From Pseudomonas entomophila L48 (GTDB lineage: Bacteria; Pseudomonadota; Gammaproteobacteria; Pseudomonadales; Pseudomonadaceae), in contig NC_008027.1 in the NCBI RefSeq assembly GCF_000026105.1, positions 3,610,501-3,674,500 of the forward strand: a DNA stretch of 64,000 nt, written 5' to 3'. Numbering within the stretch: position 1 is the first letter of the stretch; every line of letters starts with the position of its first letter. The translations under genes were made by a program, and so were the position numbers. Positions 1-8,950 of this stretch are shown one piece after another. Under the pieces are notes generated by a model. It was given only the letters and a program-made list of their open reading frames with translations, was not told the origin of the DNA and searched no databases.

Positions 1-26
1 CGCAGATCGGTCAGGTCGAAGTGCAC
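1..26 (-). CDS. LysR-family regulator, N-terminal fragment
   Basis: Only the first nine codons are inside the window. On the minus strand a GTG codon at 26-24 follows a GGAG ribosome-binding site at a normal distance and reads MHFDLTDLR. That opening resembles LysR-type regulators, whose helix-turn-helix starts with 'DL..F'. It is divergent from the EamA transporter at 128, the usual arrangement for a LysR regulator and its target. Family assignment rests on nine residues and context only. Confidence 0.45.
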
Positions 27-127
27 GGGCTTCTCCAAATCAGAACGCTACGTTCGAGAAAAAGCGATTCTAGCGCGACAACCTTCTATTCAGAATAAGC
101 CACGCCCTCACCTGCATCGGATTCGCC

Positions 128-1084
128 ATGACCCACCTGCCCGCCCCGCTACAACGCGCCCTCGCCAACGGCAGCCTCTATGCCGTGCTCGCGGCACTGG
201 GTTTCAGCTTCAAGGCCATCTTCGTCAAGCTCGCCTATGCCGCAGGTTCGGTGGATGCCATCAGCCTGCTGGCCTTGCGCATGGCCCTGTCGTTGCCGCT
301 GTTCGACTGGCTGGTGTGGTCCAGTCGTCGCCAGGGCGGCGCGCCGCTGACGTTGAGCGACGGGCTGCGCGTGGCCCTGCTCGGGCTGTTCGGTTACTAC
401 CTGGCGAGCCTTTTCGACTTCTATGGGTTGCAGTACATCAGCGCCGGGCTGGAGCGGCTGATCCTGTTCACCTACCCGACCCTGGTGCTGCTGATCCAGG
501 CCGTCGCCCAGCGCGAGCGCCCCACCCTGCGCACGCTGGCGGCCATGGGCCTGTGCTACCTGGGGCTGGGTATTGCCTTCGTCCATGACATCGCCAGCTC
601 GGGTGTCGGCAGCCAGGTGATCCTCGGTTCGCTGTGGGTGTTCGCCAGCGCGGTGACCTACGCGCTGTACTACTCGGGCACCGGGGCGATGCTCAAACGC
701 ATGGGTTCGATGCGCCTGGCCGGGTTATGCGGCACGGCGTCGTCGTTGATGGTGCTGGGCCATTACCTGTTGGTGGCGGACGTTGCACCCCTGCTGCAAC
801 TGCCGAGTGCGGTATGGATGTACGCAGCGTTGATGGCGCTGTTTTCCACGGTGCTGCCGATCTACTGGGTGGCCCTGGCGATCCAGCGCCTGGGGCCGAC
901 CCACACGGCGGCGGTGGGCAACCTGGGGCCAGTGCTGACGGTGCTGGCGTCGTGGGCGATCCTCAACGAGGAGATCTCGCTGTACCAGGTGGCCGGGTTG
1001 GCGCTGGTACTGTTCGGGGTTTCGCGGTTGAAGCCGGCGAAGAAGGAAGCCCCTTCCTCCTCGGCCGAAGAAGCGGCGGCGTAG
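128..1084 (+). CDS. EamA/DMT-superfamily transporter
   Basis: This 318-aa inner-membrane protein has about ten hydrophobic segments arranged as two EamA repeats, the size and layout of drug/metabolite transporters of the RhaT/YdcZ type. The N-terminal repeat begins near residue 15 (YAVLAALGFSFKAIFVKLAY). The second repeat runs from about 160 to 300 and ends with the typical 'LNEEISLYQVAGLALVLFG' signature. The C-terminus is a short charged Lys/Ala/Ser tail. The family exports or imports small metabolites, and the substrate cannot be read from sequence. It is divergent from a LysR-type regulator, which probably controls it through the 27-127 intergenic region. Confidence 0.85.
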   Translation: MTHLPAPLQRALANGSLYAVLAALGFSFKAIFVKLAYAAGSVDAISLLALRMALSLPLFDWLVWSSRRQGGAPLTLSDGLRVALLGLFGYYLASLFDFYGLQYISAGLERLILFTYPTLVLLIQAVAQRERPTLRTLAAMGLCYLGLGIAFVHDIASSGVGSQVILGSLWVFASAVTYALYYSGTGAMLKRMGSMRLAGLCGTASSLMVLGHYLLVADVAPLLQLPSAVWMYAALMALFSTVLPIYWVALAIQRLGPTHTAAVGNLGPVLTVLASWAILNEEISLYQVAGLALVLFGVSRLKPAKKEAPSSSAEEAAA

Positions 1085-1201
1085 TTACCCCCAGGACCGC
1101 GCTGTCGCATAGGGTACAGAGCTGCGAGCCCCCTCAAATCTTGCACGCTCCCACGGGGAATCGCGTAAATCCCGAGCATTGTGCAAGACAGTCGCTCCCA
1201 A

Positions 1202-1921
1202 TTACGCCGTGGGGCCTCGGCGGGTTCCGACGATGATGCTCTGGTCGCGTAGTTGCTCCAGCAGCATCAAGCCCTGGCGCTGCACCTCATCATTACCCAG
1301 TGCCCGCAAGCGCTCACGCCCGCTGCCCGGCAGCCCCATCAACAGTTGCCAGGCCATCGGCGCCACCCGGGCGAATCGCACCTGCAGCCCCGCGTCGCGA
1401 TAGACCAGCAACAAGGTCGGTGCCCCGGGCGGCTCGACTGGCTGGAAATCCTGCCCGATGCGCTCCACCGGCCAGCGATAGGCCAACACCCGCGCCACGC
1501 ACGAAAGCAGCGGCTCGCCGTCGAGCAGGTCCCCCAAGGGGTCATGCGGCGGATCCTCGGCATCGCTCAGGTACAGCTGCGCCTCGATCCATTCGTAATG
1601 CGCCAGCTCCAACTGCCAGGGCGCATCGAGCTCGATCCCTTTCAGGTAGTCGATGAACGCCGTGGCGACTTCGCTGAACAGCGGGGTCTGGCTGCGGTAG
1701 TGCGCGTAGAAATCCTGCACCCGCGCCTGCCAGCGCGCCTCCCCCAAGGTACTGCGCAACACCGGAAAACTGCCGGCCAGCAAGCCTTCGACAGTGCCAA
1801 AGAACAGTTCACGATAGACCGCCAGGCGTCGCGCCTCGATGCCCGGCGGCGGTGGATTGGCAACGGGGTCGCGCAGGTGCCGGGCCAGGGTGAACTGCTG
1901 CTCACGCAGGGAATCAGCCAT
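1202..1921 (-). CDS. HvfC-like DUF2063 partner protein of MNIO enzyme
   Basis: This 239-aa protein begins MADSLREQQ. An open frame continues upstream, but the ATG at 1921 overlaps the stop of the DUF692 gene, so it is the likely start. The N-terminal half carries the DUF2063 pattern: [24 protein letters not shown] around residues 30-53, followed by [16 protein letters not shown]. In characterised MNIO systems this partner supplies precursor-peptide recognition and works with the oxidase on Cys-containing repeats. It is the last gene of the three-gene operon hvfA-hvfB-hvfC, and the overlap implies coupled translation. Family assignment is strong; biochemical role is by homology. Confidence 0.85.
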   Translation of the reverse strand: MADSLREQQFTLARHLRDPVANPPPPGIEARRLAVYRELFFGTVEGLLAGSFPVLRSTLGEARWQARVQDFYAHYRSQTPLFSEVATAFIDYLKGIELDAPWQLELAHYEWIEAQLYLSDAEDPPHDPLGDLLDGEPLLSCVARVLAYRWPVERIGQDFQPVEPPGAPTLLLVYRDAGLQVRFARVAPMAWQLLMGLPGSGRERLRALGNDEVQRQGLMLLEQLRDQSIIVGTRRGPTA

Positions 1922-2747
1922 GGCGCGGCCCTCCATGGCGCTGTTGCAGGTCACGAATACGGGCCGTTTCGGCCAGCAGCTCGGCCAGCGGCGGGTAGTT
2001 GAAGTCACGTTCGAGCACGGTCGGCTGCGCGCCAAACCGTTCACAAGCCCGGGCGAACAAGGCCCAGACATCCTCCTTGACCGGCGCGCCGTGGGTGTCG
2101 ACCTTGAGGTCGGGCGCTTCGTCGTAGTGGCCGGCCACATGCATGCCCACCACTCGCTCGCGTGGGATGCCCGCAAGGAAGGCATGTGCCTCGTAGCGAT
2201 GGTTGCAGGCATTGACGAAGACATTGTTGACGTCCAGCAGCAAGTCGCAATCGGCTTCATCGAGTACCGCGCGAATGAAGTCCAGTTCGCTCATGGCCTG
2301 GTACGGCGCGGCGTAGTAGCTGATGTTCTCTACCGCAATGCGCCGCCCCAGCAGATCCTGGGCCTGGCGGATGCGTGCCGACACATGGTGGACAGCCTCT
2401 TCGGTGAACGGGATCGGCAGCAGGTCGTAGAGGTGACCATCGTCACTGCAATAGCTCAGGTGCTCGCTGTACAGGTTCACCTGATGGCGGTCGAGGAAGC
2501 GCCGGGTGAGCCCAAGGAACGCCTCGTCCAGCGGCGCGGTGCCGCCCAGCGACAAGGACAGGCCATGACAGGCGATGGGAAAGCGCTCGGCCAGGCATTC
2601 AAGTTTCTGGCCAAAGGCACCGCCAACGCCAATCCAGTTTTCCGGGGCGCACTCCAGGAAGTCCACCTCGCCCGCTTGCATCTCCAGCAGTTCGGGCAGC
2701 AGGCCTCGGCGCAAGCCGAGCCCGGTATGCAACGGGGTGTCGATCAT
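1914..2747 (-). CDS. HvfB-like DUF692 multinuclear iron oxidase (MNIO)
   Basis: This 277-aa TIM-barrel enzyme belongs to the DUF692/MbnB/HvfB family, which oxidises Cys residues in ribosomal peptides at a di/tri-iron centre. Family metal-ligand motifs are visible: [10 protein letters not shown] (His61), [30 protein letters not shown] and DTHGAPV. I chose the ATG at 2747 ([15 protein letters not shown]) because homologues begin there and a GGAG lies about 10 nt upstream; the frame stays open for 18 more codons. It lies 67 nt downstream of the EGKCG-repeat precursor gene and overlaps the DUF2063 gene. The likely reaction is conversion of precursor cysteines into oxazolone/thioamide-type groups, as reported for Haemophilus HvfABC. 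Confidence 0.9.
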   Translation of the reverse strand: MIDTPLHTGLGLRRGLLPELLEMQAGEVDFLECAPENWIGVGGAFGQKLECLAERFPIACHGLSLSLGGTAPLDEAFLGLTRRFLDRHQVNLYSEHLSYCSDDGHLYDLLPIPFTEEAVHHVSARIRQAQDLLGRRIAVENISYYAAPYQAMSELDFIRAVLDEADCDLLLDVNNVFVNACNHRYEAHAFLAGIPRERVVGMHVAGHYDEAPDLKVDTHGAPVKEDVWALFARACERFGAQPTVLERDFNYPPLAELLAETARIRDLQQRHGGPRHG

Positions 2748-2775
2748 GATGGGAAGGCTCCAGCTAGGCGACGGG

Positions 2776-2807
2776 CCGACCGTGGCGCATATCGGCGCCA
2801 CGGTCGG
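2776..2807 (-). promoter_or_regulatory. Intercistronic hairpin between precursor and MNIO gene
   Basis: A perfect 13-bp inverted repeat (2776-2788 with 2795-2807) encloses a 6-nt loop. It begins 7 nt past the stop of the precursor gene on the minus strand. There is no T-tract after it, so it is not a classical terminator. It could act as a partial attenuator or an mRNA 3'-end stabiliser, making precursor transcript more abundant than enzyme transcript. Confidence 0.6.
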
Positions 2808-2814
2808 GTGCAGG

Positions 2815-3309
2815 TCAGGAATTGCCGGTCAGATGGCTGAACAGCCCGTCGGGCATCGCCTTGCCGTTGGCCTTGTAGATCGCCGCCAGGTGGTCGGCGG
2901 CTTCCTGTTCGGAGATCAAGCCATCGTGGTTGCTGTCGATCTTGTCGAAGTCAGCGGCGCGGTCCTTGGCCACCACGAGGAACTCCTCGCGCGAGACCTT
3001 GCCGTCGTGATTGCTGTCGGTGCGCGCGAACGAGGCGTCGCCGCACTTGCCTTCACCGCATTTGCCCTCGGTGCCGGCCTTGGCGCTGGCACCACACTTG
3101 CCCTCGCCACACTTGCCCTCGGCGCCGGCCTTGGCACTGGCGCCGCATTTGCCCTCACCGCACTTGCCCTCGCCAGGTGTCTTGGCCGAAGCCAGTTGGT
3201 AACCCTGGCTCAGGGGTTCCACGGCGAAGGCGGAATTACCCAGGACCATGCCGCCGAGCAGGGTGGCGCCGAGCAGGCCGAGCGTATTACGGGTGGTTTT
3301 GGTTTTCAT
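2815..3309 (-). CDS. HvfA-like EGKCG-repeat RiPP precursor fused to EF-hand pair
   Basis: This 164-aa secreted protein has three parts. Residues 1-29 form a signal peptide ending SAFA. Residues 47-90 carry six EGKCG units in three pairs (Cys50/55, 67/72, 84/89) separated by ASAKAG(A/T) linkers. Residues 98-109 and 125-136 are two canonical EF-hand loops ([12 protein letters not shown] and [12 protein letters not shown]). EGKCG repeats are the hallmark of the HvfA/bufferin family, whose cysteines are modified by MNIO enzymes and which bind copper. The start ATG at 3309 follows GGAG at 7 nt. The EF-hand fusion suggests a calcium-dependent or larger structural form of the peptide; that part is inference. 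Confidence 0.85.
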   Translation of the reverse strand: MKTKTTRNTLGLLGATLLGGMVLGNSAFAVEPLSQGYQLASAKTPGEGKCGEGKCGASAKAGAEGKCGEGKCGASAKAGTEGKCGEGKCGDASFARTDSNHDGKVSREEFLVVAKDRAADFDKIDSNHDGLISEQEAADHLAAIYKANGKAMPDGLFSHLTGNS

Positions 3310-3314
3310 GGTGT

Positions 3315-3343
3315 AGCTCCACGGGTGGTTGAAAAGTGGAGCC
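3315..3343 (-). promoter_or_regulatory. 5'-UTR hairpin covering the precursor gene's Shine-Dalgarno
   Basis: On the minus-strand transcript, bases from 3343-3336 (GGCUCCAC) pair with 3322-3315 (GUGGAGCU) across a 13-nt loop, giving seven Watson-Crick pairs plus one G-U. The downstream arm contains the GGAG ribosome-binding site of the EGKCG-repeat gene. The geometry would hide the site when folded, as in translational switches or RNA thermometers. No experimental support. Confidence 0.45.
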
Positions 3344-3447
3344 ATTTGGCCTGGGCGGTGTGTCGCGGGTGTATCGCGCAGCAGCGGGTTTTGTATGAAA
3401 GCAGCACAAGACGAGCGTTGGATACAGTGCGATACAAGGAGTTGAGC

Positions 3448-3540
3448 ATCGTGGCAGCGGGTTTGCCCCGCGATAGCGCAAATAGCTGCGCACAATCTGC
3501 CTGGTGGGCAGCCATCGCGGGGCAAGCCCGCTTCCACGAT
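3448..3540. repeat. REP pair, GCGGGCTTGCCCCGC class
   Basis: Two inverted copies of a Pseudomonas REP (a GCGGG-TTGCCCCGCGAT core at 3457-3474 and its complement near 3514-3532) face each other. The outer arms read ATCGTGG and CCACGAT. The pair occupies the gap between the RiPP precursor promoter region and the end of the DUF4174 gene. Confidence 0.85.
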
Positions 3541-3560
3541 GGCCTCAGTCGCCTGCGTGA

Positions 3561-4121
3561 TCAGTCGTCGAGCGGTTTGGGTGGCGCCGCGGGCTTGGCC
3601 GGCTTGGCCGATTTACCGGGCTTGCTCTCCTTGGGCGCGGGCTCCGGGACACTGGCCACCGGCTCCGGCGCCGTGACCGCTTTCTCGCTGGCGGGCAGTT
3701 CATCGACCGCCTTGAAGATCACCTGCGGGTCGATCTTCTCGCCGCTGTCATCGTCCTTGAGAATGTGCCGCTCGCCATCCTTGCCCACCAGGATCACCTT
3801 GGTGCCCTTGCTGGCACCCAGCTTGAGCTCGCGGATCAGGGCCATGGTGGCCTGCTGCTCGAGGTTCTTGTCCTCGCGCTTGCCCATCATGTTGGCAACG
3901 CTGTACAGCACCAGGTTGCGCTCGGTGAAGCCCGCCCGGGTGGCCGGGTCCTCCAACGCCTGGTTCAGGCCACGCAGGGTCGGATCGGCCGTGCTTGGGG
4001 CAATGATGACCAGCGGCCTGGCCTTGCCCAGCTCCTTGGCCAGCGGTGCGTCACTGTCTGCGGCCAGCAGCGGCCCGGCGATGGCGATCAGGGTGGCAAA
4101 GGTCAATGACCGAACGAGCAT
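3561..4121 (-). CDS. Secreted DUF4174-family protein
   Basis: This 186-aa protein has a signal peptide (MLVRSLTFATLIAIAGPLLA). A DUF4174-type thioredoxin-like core covers residues 30-135: PLVIIAPSTADPTL, then RNLVLYSVAN, KVILVGKDGE, and 'DPQVIFKAVDELP'. A low-complexity Pro/Lys/Ala/Glu tail follows from about 140. DUF4174 proteins sit in the periplasm and have no settled function; there is no CxxC, so it is not a thiol oxidoreductase. The ATG at 4121 is preceded by AAGGAG. It is upstream of the RiPP operon on the same strand but separated by about 250 bp and a REP pair, so co-transcription is uncertain. Confidence 0.75.
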   Translation of the reverse strand: MLVRSLTFATLIAIAGPLLAADSDAPLAKELGKARPLVIIAPSTADPTLRGLNQALEDPATRAGFTERNLVLYSVANMMGKREDKNLEQQATMALIRELKLGASKGTKVILVGKDGERHILKDDDSGEKIDPQVIFKAVDELPASEKAVTAPEPVASVPEPAPKESKPGKSAKPAKPAAPPKPLDD

Positions 4122-4193
4122 GCGTATCTCCTTGTTCTCTCGATAACACCAAAGACTGCGGATCAGGGAGAAAGATCCGACGCGGGAGCCTAA

Positions 4194-4215
4194 ACCACCT
4201 GATCAAACAGGTGGT
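4194..4215 (-). terminator. Possible terminator after the NEL ligase gene
   Basis: An 8-bp inverted repeat (ACCACCTG/CAGGTGGT, 6-nt loop) lies about 110 bp past the minus-strand stop at 4329 and is followed by a short TT run. The T-tract is poor, so termination strength is doubtful. Confidence 0.35.
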
Positions 4216-4328
4216 CAGGCGAAAGGTAACTGGCCATTACCGGATCGCCCCTGACCCGCCGCGGCCTCCCCGCGAAACCGCCCACGGCTGACCTGAGCAT
4301 AGTCCAACGCCACTGCCCGCGAGGCGCT

Positions 4329-7300
4329 TCAGTGCAGGGCGACCTGCCAGGTACGCGCGCTCCGGGTCAAGGCTTCGCGGGTCAGTGCCAGCAAGGTGTC
4401 GTGCTCGCGCTGGCGGATCCGCGCCTGCAGCCGTTCGATGGCGGAGTCCGGCGCGTTCAGGGCGAGCAGGTCGTCGAGCTCGTCGTGGTAAGCCTGGGGC
4501 ACGCGCAGCCGTTCGGCGAAGGCGCCTTCGAGGTACTGCCGCCAGAACCCCAGCCCGACCATCCATTCGGTGATCGCGTTCTCGGTCTGGGCCGCGACGA
4601 TACGGTTGCGTGCCCAGGCGATGTCGGCGGGCGTGAGGTTGGCCACCCCACGGTAGAGCATGCCCTCGAGGGCCAGCGGCAGGTCCAGCTCGTCTCGCAG
4701 GTCAAGGCGATAGGCCAGCGCCACTTCGAGCGACTCCACGCCGGCGGTCGGCATGGCCTCGGCATGGGCCCAGGCCAGTTCGTCGAGCTTCTGCAAGCGC
4801 CACAACTGGCCACCGAGATGCACAAGCGCCTGCTCGCGATTGCCCGCCAACTGGCCGTGCTCGGCCCGCCAGACCTTCAGGCGCACTTCCAGGTCGCTGA
4901 AGCGGAAGGTGGCGCTGTCTTCGCAACGGGTCACCACCGCGTTGTCGAACAGCGTTTGCCGCAACTCGACGTGTTTCTGCATACCCAGCATCATTCGGCG
5001 CACCCGATCGGCCAGATAGCGGGCACTGAAATCGCCCTGGAAATCGGCCGACCCCGTCAACTCAGCCAATAGATGAAAAAAGGCGCGGGAGTCTTCCAGG
5101 CCTTCAAGATCGCTCCAGACGGCCGCCATCTCATCGCGTACCTCAGGCTCCACCAGGTCGAGCCAGCGTAGTTGAATGGGTACCTGACTGCCCGTGACGG
5201 CATGCCACGCTGACACGGCCTGGTCGTTCGCCGCCAGCAGGTTGCCGAACATCAGCACCCGGCCCCGGCGCCACAGACGTGATTGATGCAGGCCCTCCGG
5301 CAGCGTAGCGATGCCGTTGTCGCTCAAGTCCAGCGTATGCAGCCTGGGCAACTGCAGAACTCCGAAGGGCATGTCGTCGATCTGCGTCTGGGCCAGCAGC
5401 AGTGCGTTGAGCTTGGGCATGCCAAGCACCGAGAACGACCTGCGCAATGGGTTGTGCGACAAGTTGAGGTAGACCAACGACCTGCAGCCCATCAGGGTCA
5501 GGGTCTGCCCGGCATCCAGGGTAATTCGGTTACTGGACAGGTCCAGCACTTGCAGGTGCTCGTTCAGCGCCAGCGACAACGGCAGCTGTTGCAACTTGCA
5601 GCCGGTGATCTCCAGCGTGCGCAAGTTAGGGAACGCACGCAGGAAGTCGTCCGGGATCAGGCGCAACCGCATCGCGCGTAGGGCCAGGCTCGACACATGA
5701 GGAAAGCTGACCTGAGGGGGAATGCTCGGTAGCTGCTGCAGGCGACTGGCGGTCTGGGTCAGCAGGTACCCGCCCTCAACGGTCTCGCCACTGGCAAGCT
5801 CCGGGATCAGGAAGCGCCAGCAGTCCATAAGCCCCTGTCCCAGTTCGCGCCGGGCGTCCCACTCCGTGGTGGCGAAGGCCTTGCGCTGCCAGGTCTTCAG
5901 GGTCTTGGCCAGGAGGGCGTGCTGTTGCTCCAGCACGCCCAGTTCGGCATCGGCGTAGCGCCCCGCCTGCTGTACCTGTTCGAACCAGCCCTGCATCTGT
6001 GCATCGCTGAAGGCCGGGTACAAATCGCGCAACCTGGCCGACAGGGCCCTGGGCCTGTTGTTGGAGCGGCCGAGCCAGCGGCGCCAGCCGCTGAGCGGAT
6101 AACCGATGCGGCCATCATCGAGCCGTTGCGGCGCCAGGAACGAGGTAGCTGGACGCTCAAGGCCAAGTGCCTCGGCAACGGCCTGGCGTTGCTCCGGTGT
6201 CTGGCGTGCCAGCTCTGTGCGCAAGCCCGCGGCGAACGGCTCGTCGATAGCCATCGCGGCACGCTGCTCGACGGAATAGCCCTGGGCCAGTGTTTCGAAC
6301 AGTTCCCCCGGTGTGCCCAGCACATTCCCGTTCCTCTCCCTGAGCACGAACTCGCCGCCGCGATGGACCAAGTGCAGTTCGCGTCCTGTACCGTCGGTGC
6401 TCAGCAGCGGCTCGCTGGCCTCGCCATCGAACAGCTGCCAGCGCACCGCCGTGGTGGAGGCCGGTTTTTTCCCGAGCAGGGTCAGCACCACGCGCGCCAA
6501 GTCGAGGTTCTGCGGGGTATCGAAGGCCAGTGCCTCCAGCACCCTGGCCATGCGTATGCGCCTGACTCGGGTAGCGGCTGCCTGGGCCATCGCCAGGGGA
6601 ACCTGGTCATGCTCGACCAAGGCTTGCCGATCACTGTCGCGGGCTGCACGGAGCAACGCCTGGGCAGCGGCACGATGCAGACTGGCAAAGTCGCGCTGCA
6701 GCACCCGAGTCGCATCGGTGGGTGGGTATTGCTCGTCGTACAGGCGTTGCAGCAGGTTGCGCCGTCGGGCCCAGAGGTGCTCCCCCAGCGCTTGGTCATC
6801 CATCCGTGCGGCACCCGGCAACGCCCTGGCCTCGGCCAGCATTGACAGGTCGGTGATATCAGCTCCCGAACGCAATTGGCCAGCCAGGCCCTGGATGCGC
6901 TCAGCCAGCGCCATGCGGTTCACCGTGTCGAGCAGTTCGGCATGCGCAGGCCTGCCAAGCACATGCAGGCCCCGCAAATGACTGGCATCCAGGCCATGGA
7001 TGAACAGGGCCTGGTCGATCCGCGCATCGTCCAGCGTGGCGAACTCGCCACCGAGGCGACGGAACATCCTGTGGCGGTCCTCCCACTCCAGTGGCGACTC
7101 GTCCCATACTCGCCAGGCTCCCGCCGTGTTGTGCCGCAGCAGCGGCCCATGCCCCTGGCGTGGACGCAATTGCCATTGCTCATCCGAAACGCGTTGAATC
7201 ACGGGATAATGGTGCCCCTCCATGTTGATCCAGTGGCGGTCGCCCTGGCGCAAGATACCCTGCTCGTCCATCACCGCATCGGCAGGCGGTGCCTCGCTGC

Positions 7301-8804
7301 GAAAGGGCACCAGGTCGCCATTCCACAGCTTTTCACTGCCATCCTCGAGACGCGCCGCCACCAGTTCGTCCACCGGGTGCCAGGCCCGGCGAACCGCCGC
7401 CACCCCCGCCACGGTACCCCCCACCACGGCCACGGTCCTGCCAACCGCCAGGGCATGGTCGAGCGCCGCCTTGGTATCGCCGTCCTGCCAGTCCTCGACC
7501 GCCTGGAACGTTTCCTTCAACAGGTCCCAGGCCATCACCGCCAGCAACGCGGCGCCGATCTGCGGCACGAACAACCCAGCCAGGCCCAGTAAGGTCCAGC
7601 CTTCGGCAACCAGCTGCTTGTCATGGGCAACCTGTACCGCACGATCGAGCTGCGCCACCGGTGGCGCGATCACTGCGGCGTCATCCTTGATCTGTGCGAT
7701 GCAGGCGCTGGCCAGGTGCTCGAACAACGCAGCGGGGTAGGCTTGCATGTGTTCATCCAGGTCGCGGGTGGCCCAGTTGGTCACGTCACCCAAACGCTCA
7801 TCAACCTTGGCGAAAAAGCGCTGGCTGTCGCGACGCTTCACGAAACGTCGGAAGAAGCGCTGGTACTCGGCCTTGCGCAAACGCATGCCCAGCACCCGTC
7901 GGGCAAACGCCTCCAGGTCATCACAGGCACTCCAGGGCCCCTGCGGGTCACCCGGGATGTACACCAGCACACGCTTGCTGGTATCGCGCAACCAACCCTT
8001 GTCGATCACATCCAGCACGACGATCTGCTGCAGGTCGCAACCGAAGGCCCGCAATTGCTTGGCGATGACTGGCGCCCCCGCCAGCGACCCCGGCTTGCCA
8101 TCGTGATACAGGCCGGTCACCAGCGCCAGTTCGGCCTCGCTCAGCACGCCATCGACCTTTGCCTTGCAGGCATCGACCAACAGGTTGGCCCGCTGCAGTT
8201 GGGTGAGCAACGACTTGACGCCCTGCCCGTTGATCTCGGCGTCCAGTACACCGGCCAGGTGCTCCTGGTAACGCTTGCCCAGGTCCAGCTCACGGCACAG
8301 CGCGGCAAACCCCAGCGCACCGGGACGCGCCAGTCCCTTGCCTGCCGCATCGACCACGGCATTGCGGCGCGGCTGGCCACCGACGCCGGTTTCCTGCACG
8401 GTGAAGTTGCACAACGCCGCCTCGAGCAGCGGTATCTCGTAGTCGTCGGTGCCCTGCAAGGGATAGCGCCCCGCGACCAGGCCACCTTCGTTCGCCAGGT
8501 GGAAGTACTGCCGTCGCAGGTACAGCATGTCAACTGCGTGATCGACCTGGTAACGCTCGGCCAACGCCTGCTGCAGCAGAGGCCGGGTGAACGCGTCGAT
8601 CCCCTGCAGGCGTGCGAACACCTTGCCCAGCGCCTGCCGGCAGGCCAGGCTGGTCTTCAGCGCCTCGCTCAACACGCTGAACTGCGCCGGGGTCAGCCCA
8701 CTCATCCACGACGGCAGGCGCCGGGCGATCAGCCGGTCCTGATACGCCTGTTCGATGGCCAGCGTGTCGACGCTCGTTGCCGGTTGCTTGGCAGTAGTGC
8801 CCAT
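4329..8804 (-). CDS. NEL-type E3 ubiquitin-ligase-like effector with leucine-rich repeats
   Basis: This 1491-aa protein starts at ATG 8804, which has GGAGGTAC upstream; an in-frame ATG six codons earlier lacks a good site. The first ~900 residues resemble the dermonecrotic-toxin/DUF6543 region of large Pseudomonas effectors, with hydrophobic segments around 400-480. About five to six leucine-rich repeats lie at roughly 1030-1175 (for example LQVLDLSSNRITL, LHTLDLSDNGIATLP). The C-terminal ~300 residues match the Novel E3 Ligase domain of IpaH/SspH, with its catalytic CxD motif as CED (Cys1294). NEL ligases ubiquitinate eukaryotic host proteins. No signal peptide or secretion genes are visible here, so the delivery route is unknown. 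Confidence 0.85.
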   Translation of the reverse strand: MGTTAKQPATSVDTLAIEQAYQDRLIARRLPSWMSGLTPAQFSVLSEALKTSLACRQALGKVFARLQGIDAFTRPLLQQALAERYQVDHAVDMLYLRRQYFHLANEGGLVAGRYPLQGTDDYEIPLLEAALCNFTVQETGVGGQPRRNAVVDAAGKGLARPGALGFAALCRELDLGKRYQEHLAGVLDAEINGQGVKSLLTQLQRANLLVDACKAKVDGVLSEAELALVTGLYHDGKPGSLAGAPVIAKQLRAFGCDLQQIVVLDVIDKGWLRDTSKRVLVYIPGDPQGPWSACDDLEAFARRVLGMRLRKAEYQRFFRRFVKRRDSQRFFAKVDERLGDVTNWATRDLDEHMQAYPAALFEHLASACIAQIKDDAAVIAPPVAQLDRAVQVAHDKQLVAEGWTLLGLAGLFVPQIGAALLAVMAWDLLKETFQAVEDWQDGDTKAALDHALAVGRTVAVVGGTVAGVAAVRRAWHPVDELVAARLEDGSEKLWNGDLVPFRSEAPPADAVMDEQGILRQGDRHWINMEGHHYPVIQRVSDEQWQLRPRQGHGPLLRHNTAGAWRVWDESPLEWEDRHRMFRRLGGEFATLDDARIDQALFIHGLDASHLRGLHVLGRPAHAELLDTVNRMALAERIQGLAGQLRSGADITDLSMLAEARALPGAARMDDQALGEHLWARRRNLLQRLYDEQYPPTDATRVLQRDFASLHRAAAQALLRAARDSDRQALVEHDQVPLAMAQAAATRVRRIRMARVLEALAFDTPQNLDLARVVLTLLGKKPASTTAVRWQLFDGEASEPLLSTDGTGRELHLVHRGGEFVLRERNGNVLGTPGELFETLAQGYSVEQRAAMAIDEPFAAGLRTELARQTPEQRQAVAEALGLERPATSFLAPQRLDDGRIGYPLSGWRRWLGRSNNRPRALSARLRDLYPAFSDAQMQGWFEQVQQAGRYADAELGVLEQQHALLAKTLKTWQRKAFATTEWDARRELGQGLMDCWRFLIPELASGETVEGGYLLTQTASRLQQLPSIPPQVSFPHVSSLALRAMRLRLIPDDFLRAFPNLRTLEITGCKLQQLPLSLALNEHLQVLDLSSNRITLDAGQTLTLMGCRSLVYLNLSHNPLRRSFSVLGMPKLNALLLAQTQIDDMPFGVLQLPRLHTLDLSDNGIATLPEGLHQSRLWRRGRVLMFGNLLAANDQAVSAWHAVTGSQVPIQLRWLDLVEPEVRDEMAAVWSDLEGLEDSRAFFHLLAELTGSADFQGDFSARYLADRVRRMMLGMQKHVELRQTLFDNAVVTRCEDSATFRFSDLEVRLKVWRAEHGQLAGNREQALVHLGGQLWRLQKLDELAWAHAEAMPTAGVESLEVALAYRLDLRDELDLPLALEGMLYRGVANLTPADIAWARNRIVAAQTENAITEWMVGLGFWRQYLEGAFAERLRVPQAYHDELDDLLALNAPDSAIERLQARIRQREHDTLLALTREALTRSARTWQVALH

Positions 8805-8950
8805 GTCGTACCTCCAGGTCAAAGTGGCGTACGAGGCTATCCACTGCCTTGGTGCAACATCGGCTAGTTAATTACCACCCACCTTGCAGGCCGCCCCCCC
8901 GAACACGCCGCGTTGGTACCTACGCGGCCAAGTGTTGAGTGACAGCTTGA

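Noticed and set aside
1139..1188. TCTTGCAC/GTGCAAGA inverted repeat between convergent genes
   Set aside because: Arms are far apart, with no T-tract; insufficient to call a terminator.
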